A stretch of DNA of 26,681 bases from a virus. The notes under the pieces are model-generated. The model was not told the DNA's origin. It made no database searches and saw only the letters and a program-made list of their open reading frames with translations. Both the position numbers and the translations under genes were made by a program. Positions 23,007-26,681 of this stretch are shown here, piece by piece (the first letter of the stretch is position 1; each line of letters begins with the position of its first letter). Where the stretch lies: positions 1 through 26,681 of IMG/VR virus record IMGVR_UViG_3300009425_000078. One strand, 5' to 3'.

Positions 23007-26000
23007 TTGTTTTTAAGTTCCTGACGTTTTGCAACATCCTCGTCTGTAATGTATTTTCTTGTTTCAGGATCAATGTAGAAACGGTCATATATTTTGAAAG
23101 GGTTTCCTGCTTGATGCATTATAGAAGCTTGAATATATGCTTGATTTTCAGTCTCCTTTCCTCCTTCCTCTCCCCTTTCTTCTCTTCCCTTCTCTGTTCC
23201 GCTCCTCCATCTTTTACTATAGTCACCAGGTGAAAAGTCCCAAGCGTCTGATATAGACATGTAGGGTAACTGTCGTTCTTCATCCCATCCTAAACCCTGT
23301 TTATGATGTGCTAAATTAGCATCTAAAAGGCGCGAAGCGTTGTGTCCCCTGCTATAAGAGTCAGCAAATAATGTTTTTTTATTGGTCATAAAGTCCTCCC
23401 AAGTTATACCCTCATCTTTTAGTAAGCCATCAATAATAGAGGAAATGTCATCCTGATTAGAGATCCACCGCCCGGTGGGCCTCCCCCCTTTTTTTCCTCC
23501 ATAATATTCGTCAACAAGGTTACCTTTTAAAGAATACGATGGAAGCCATTCGTAATAATCATCCTTGGGTGTATATATAGATTTGGCTAAATCACGTTCA
23601 TCTTCCTCTTGGAAATAAATATCTAATAACTTATGCTTCCCTGGGGGTCCCACCCTTCTATTCATATTACTTCCATCGTATTGCCAGGTGTCTTGTGCAC
23701 CAAACCAACCTGCAACTTTATCAAAAGTTAAGCCTACAAGAGGAACTGAAGATCTTGTAGCACCAGAATGCTGACTGGCTACTTCTTTAGCAAGGTCTTT
23801 AATAACATCCCCAAAAATAGGCGTATCCATTAACCAAGGGTTTTTATAGAGAAAATCTTGTCTCCAGTCTCCACTTGTGATATCTCTTATCTCGGGGTTA
23901 TAATACTCCTCCTCCTCAGTCATAGTCGGTGATGCCAGCTGTGCTCCCACTTCGGGATCAGCTACAGCTTCATAGCCAACTTGAGCTTTAGGTAATGTTC
24001 CTCCATTTCTTTTTATGCCATAACCTGCTAATTCTCCTTCACGTGTTGTATGGTTTCTATTCACCACATTGCCAAAAGCGTTTGTCTTCTCCACATCTCT
24101 AACTAAAAGATTATCTTCCTTGTCATATATATTAAATACTTGCTTGTATTTTTCTCTGTTACCGTTATCTACTGATTTAACATTCATATTAGTATGTCCA
24201 TCGCTATCAGTAACCGTGGTATCTTCCAAAAAAGTTCCCTTCCACTTCTCCTTACCATTATTCTTTATTCTAGAATTCTCTTCATAAGAGCTATTGCTAT
24301 CAACATAAGCGTCAGGAAGAACTTCTCCTCTAGGTGACATTGATCCTCCCGGATATTGTTGAGAGAACGATATTTCAGGTCGGGCTATAGGTGTTATTGG
24401 TCTAGGAATTAAAGGTTGTATTGTTGTATTACCCGTTGTTGTTCCAGTGTTACCTTGAACTCCTGCATTACCCTGAAGTTCCCTATTACCTTGAACACCA
24501 AAATCACCATAAAATCCTTCTGTAGATCCACCAGGTTCATCAGATCCATTTAGTACCGTAGGTTCCGTACTGTCTCCAATTTCTAAACCATAAAAATCCT
24601 CAGTTATAGAAGCTTCATCACCCGGTAGTGTTCTTTCTCTATTCTGTATGTCACTTTCATTTTCTGTTTGTGATTTTTTCCACCTTTCAGCTTCAATCTT
24701 GAAATCCGCAAGACTACCTTTATTACCTGCAGCCAACCAGTTTTCGTAACCCACTTTCCAGTTTACACCACGCTTAGAATATGCAACATCGCGGTTACCA
24801 GTTCTTTCATCAATTATTGTTGTAGCACCTGTATCCGGATTTACATTTCTGCTTACTTCTGCCCAATCTCCGTATATAAACGGATTTGCAGAAGTTTGAT
24901 TTAACGCAAAACCATCTTGTGCTTTAGGTAATGAACCACCCATTTGTTTCTCTTGAATCTTATTCTTACCTCTATAATACTCTAACTCCTCTGATTCTAC
25001 AGGTCGTACTTTCCAACTTTTGCTTTTCTTATCCCACACCTTATAGTAGTTAGGTTCTTGTCCTGTACGCATACGACCATTAACTTTATATACGAGCTCA
25101 GGAGCACGACCAGATGTAGGTATAGAGGTACTAGTCTGAAGCTCTTTATCAATTGAATCTCTCTTTATTGTTTTAAGTTTAGATTTAAGTTCTTTAGGAG
25201 ATGTGTGCCTTATCCTTTCCCATGTTGGGTAGGTAGTTGGGAGAGCAACCCAATTCCATCTTTCATCTTGGGGTGGAGGTCTAAATGCAAAGTTGTCATT
25301 GTATCTATAACGGTCATCAAAATCTTGAGGACCTCGTACCTGTGGATGTCGAACTTTATCTAAACGTAATTTTTCTTTTCTCCATTCATCTCGTTCTTCA
25401 ACTGAATCAAATCCATCCATAGTTGGATTATCATATGTGATTTCATCCCCTTTCTGTTTCATAGACAAGGGAAACTTCTGAGTGATTCCTTGGGGGTATA
25501 TATTAAACTCTTCATAAAGTCGTTTACGTTCTAGGGCTTCGGGAGAATTAGGGTCCTCTCCTCTACCTTTAAAAGTAACAAACTTATCATAGAGGCTTTT
25601 TTCTCCCCCTTCAGGAGAAAAGTGACTTTGGTATTCCCTGTCATCTCTCATCCAATAATTAGAAGCGTCTGGACGCTTACCCTCTAACTCTTCTCTTAGT
25701 TTTCTTGAGTTTTTGGTTGCCATCCTATTTCCTTGATGCTCTGGCATCAGGTGAGAAAATTCTGCCATAAATTGATAAACTTGATCTTCTCTGCCTTCAC
25801 TCATTATTTTATCTTTGTACCATTGAGCTACATCTGGATCATTTACCATATCAAAGTAATGATCTCCTGGTACGTTATAATCAGCGTCTGGCACGTAAAT
25901 AAATTTAAGTTCCGGGTATGCATGGGCTCTAAAACTGCTTTCACCCTCCTTTACCTTATATTTTTCTGGATGATTTTTTGCATAGTTAGAAGGTTCGTTG

Positions 26001-26681
26001 CTTAATTTTTCTAATCCCACATACCTTGACATATCTAGTAGATCCATCCAATGAATATCCCCCTTGTGTTTTATTTGAGCCACTGGGTTTCTTCCATAAC
26101 CTGCCCCACCGCGAAATTTAGCCATTGTCCCTAGTGATGATGGTATACCTCCTCTTGTTTTTACGGTGACAGGTGATGTTTGGACTGTGCCTTCTGGTGT
26201 TTCAAATAGATCATAAATTCTTTTTTCTGCATCTGTTAGATTATCATAGCTCTTATCAGATAAAGTTGATATTTCTACACCAGGAAGATTAGTTACACCT
26301 TTACTTTCTAGCCATTTTTCATAGGTTGCCTGTGGAAGATGGTTAATACCTAAGTGCTTCTTAAGCTCCTCATAACTCATGACTGGAGTCTCACTAGCCC
26401 CCTTGTCGCCCTGATATCTCGGTAATGAACCTCCAACTTGTTTATTTTCGATAGGCATATTTGTTTCAGGATCATAATGTACTCTACCATACATTTCTGC
26501 TGGAGTTAAACCTGCAACCGATTGTATAGCATTCTCTAACCAGCTAGACATATAGTCTGCTCCACGACCTTCCGTTTTATCTGAAAGTGGGTTTACATCC
26601 CATTTATCATAATAAGAAAGGTAAGAACCTTTTTCATCCTCACCTTTATCTAAAGTGAAGTTACCTAAAACATCACCATAA
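23003..26681 (-). CDS. Giant modular virion protein, candidate polyprotein (5' end beyond window)
   Basis: The frame remains open from the stop at 23005-23003 to the right edge: 1225 visible codons, with no in-frame stop before the ATG at 26551, so that ATG is internal and the true start lies outside. Three GG(S/T)LP(K/R)xQ motifs, at about 26402-26446, 24900-24946 and 23958-24012, divide it into blocks of 310-510 residues. Two blocks end in similar tails: YYDKWDVNP then YDPETNMPI, and ISDAWDFSP then YIDPETRKYI. FMAEFSHLMPEHQ (25733-25770) offers an E--H----H arrangement that might be a metal site, but this is weak. Little coiled coil is present, so a tape measure is unlikely. A large internal or tail-associated virion protein, perhaps processed at the repeated motifs, is inference. 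It overlaps the next gene by ATGA. Confidence 0.85.
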   Translation of the reverse strand, partial: YGDVLGNFTLDKGEDEKGSYLSYYDKWDVNPLSDKTEGRGADYMSSWLENAIQSVAGLTPAEMYGRVHYDPETNMPIENKQVGGSLPRYQGDKGASETPVMSYEELKKHLGINHLPQATYEKWLESKGVTNLPGVEISTLSDKSYDNLTDAEKRIYDLFETPEGTVQTSPVTVKTRGGIPSSLGTMAKFRGGAGYGRNPVAQIKHKGDIHWMDLLDMSRYVGLEKLSNEPSNYAKNHPEKYKVKEGESSFRAHAYPELKFIYVPDADYNVPGDHYFDMVNDPDVAQWYKDKIMSEGREDQVYQFMAEFSHLMPEHQGNRMATKNSRKLREELEGKRPDASNYWMRDDREYQSHFSPEGGEKSLYDKFVTFKGRGEDPNSPEALERKRLYEEFNIYPQGITQKFPLSMKQKGDEITYDNPTMDGFDSVEERDEWRKEKLRLDKVRHPQVRGPQDFDDRYRYNDNFAFRPPPQDERWNWVALPTTYPTWERIRHTSPKELKSKLKTIKRDSIDKELQTSTSIPTSGRAPELVYKVNGRMRTGQEPNYYKVWDKKSKSWKVRPVESEELEYYRGKNKIQEKQMGGSLPKAQDGFALNQTSANPFIYGDWAEVSRNVNPDTGATTIIDERTGNRDVAYSKRGVNWKVGYENWLAAGNKGSLADFKIEAERWKKSQTENESDIQNRERTLPGDEASITEDFYGLEIGDSTEPTVLNGSDEPGGSTEGFYGDFGVQGNRELQGNAGVQGNTGTTTGNTTIQPLIPRPITPIARPEISFSQQYPGGSMSPRGEVLPDAYVDSNSSYEENSRIKNNGKEKWKGTFLEDTTVTDSDGHTNMNVKSVDNGNREKYKQVFNIYDKEDNLLVRDVEKTNAFGNVVNRNHTTREGELAGYGIKRNGGTLPKAQVGYEAVADPEVGAQLASPTMTEEEEYYNPEIRDITSGDWRQDFLYKNPWLMDTPIFGDVIKDLAKEVASQHSGATRSSVPLVGLTFDKVAGWFGAQDTWQYDGSNMNRRVGPPGKHKLLDIYFQEEDERDLAKSIYTPKDDYYEWLPSYSLKGNLVDEYYGGKKGGRPTGRWISNQDDISSIIDGLLKDEGITWEDFMTNKKTLFADSYSRGHNASRLLDANLAHHKQGLGWDEERQLPYMSISDAWDFSPGDYSKRWRSGTEKGREERGEEGGKETENQAYIQASIMHQAGNPFKIYDRFYIDPETRKYITDEDVAKRQELKNK

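Noticed and set aside
23003-26551. ATG at 26551 as the start of the right-end giant gene
   Set aside because: The same frame continues without stop to the window edge, and the upstream 43 codons contain the YYDKWDVNP motif that is repeated later in the protein, so the true start is outside.

Overview
The window is part of a tailed-phage (Caudoviricetes) genome whose host is most likely a marine member of the Bacteroidota, probably a flavobacterium. Every gene I can support lies on the minus strand, so transcription runs from position 26681 towards 1. The host assignment rests on four things. Most starts lack a Shine-Dalgarno sequence. Two intergenic spaces carry exact matches to the Bacteroidota -7 element TAnnTTTG on the minus strand. 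One virion gene carries an SprB-like domain together with GC-D--ACNYDP and DECGVCGG cysteine repeats, which are typical of secreted flavobacterial proteins. The base composition is AT-rich.

Layout in transcription order. (1) 26681-20949: two very large structural-type proteins, the first open at the right edge, linked by an ATGA stop/start overlap and sharing a recurrent LPKAQ-G motif. (2) 20888-16655: a compact block with a small acidic protein that overlaps a PhoH-like ATPase by 98 nt, a coiled-coil/proline-rich protein, a winged-helix-like protein, an HU/IHF-like DNA-binding protein, a cysteine-cluster protein broken by an apparent one-base deletion, a PD-(D/E)XK nuclease, a conserved phage protein, and a GroES-like co-chaperonin. 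(3) 16677-8555: the packaging and head block with large terminase, a 27-codon micro-ORF wedged exactly between terminase and portal, portal, a scaffold-like protein and the probable major capsid protein, closed by a hairpin terminator. (4) 8473-5370: neck, connector and other structural candidates, also closed by a strong terminator. (5) 5242-1: a cysteine-rich group ending in a giant mosaic protein that is open for at least 1335 codons and runs off the left edge. No ORF of that gene's true frame is closed inside the window, so a simple ORF scan misses it and shows only shadow frames.

How the parts work together: terminase, portal, scaffold-like protein and capsid build and fill the head. The phage GroES analogue probably adapts host GroEL for folding a virion protein. 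The PhoH-like, nuclease, HU-like and winged-helix proteins serve nucleic-acid metabolism. The cysteine-rich left end looks like the adsorption apparatus, built from modules resembling the host's own surface adhesins. The sizes and the TerL-portal-capsid order recall crAss-like and other Bacteroidota phages, but I cannot assign a family from the sequence alone. No tRNA, CRISPR array, integrase, insertion sequence or attachment site was seen. No gene-free stretch exceeds 300 nt.
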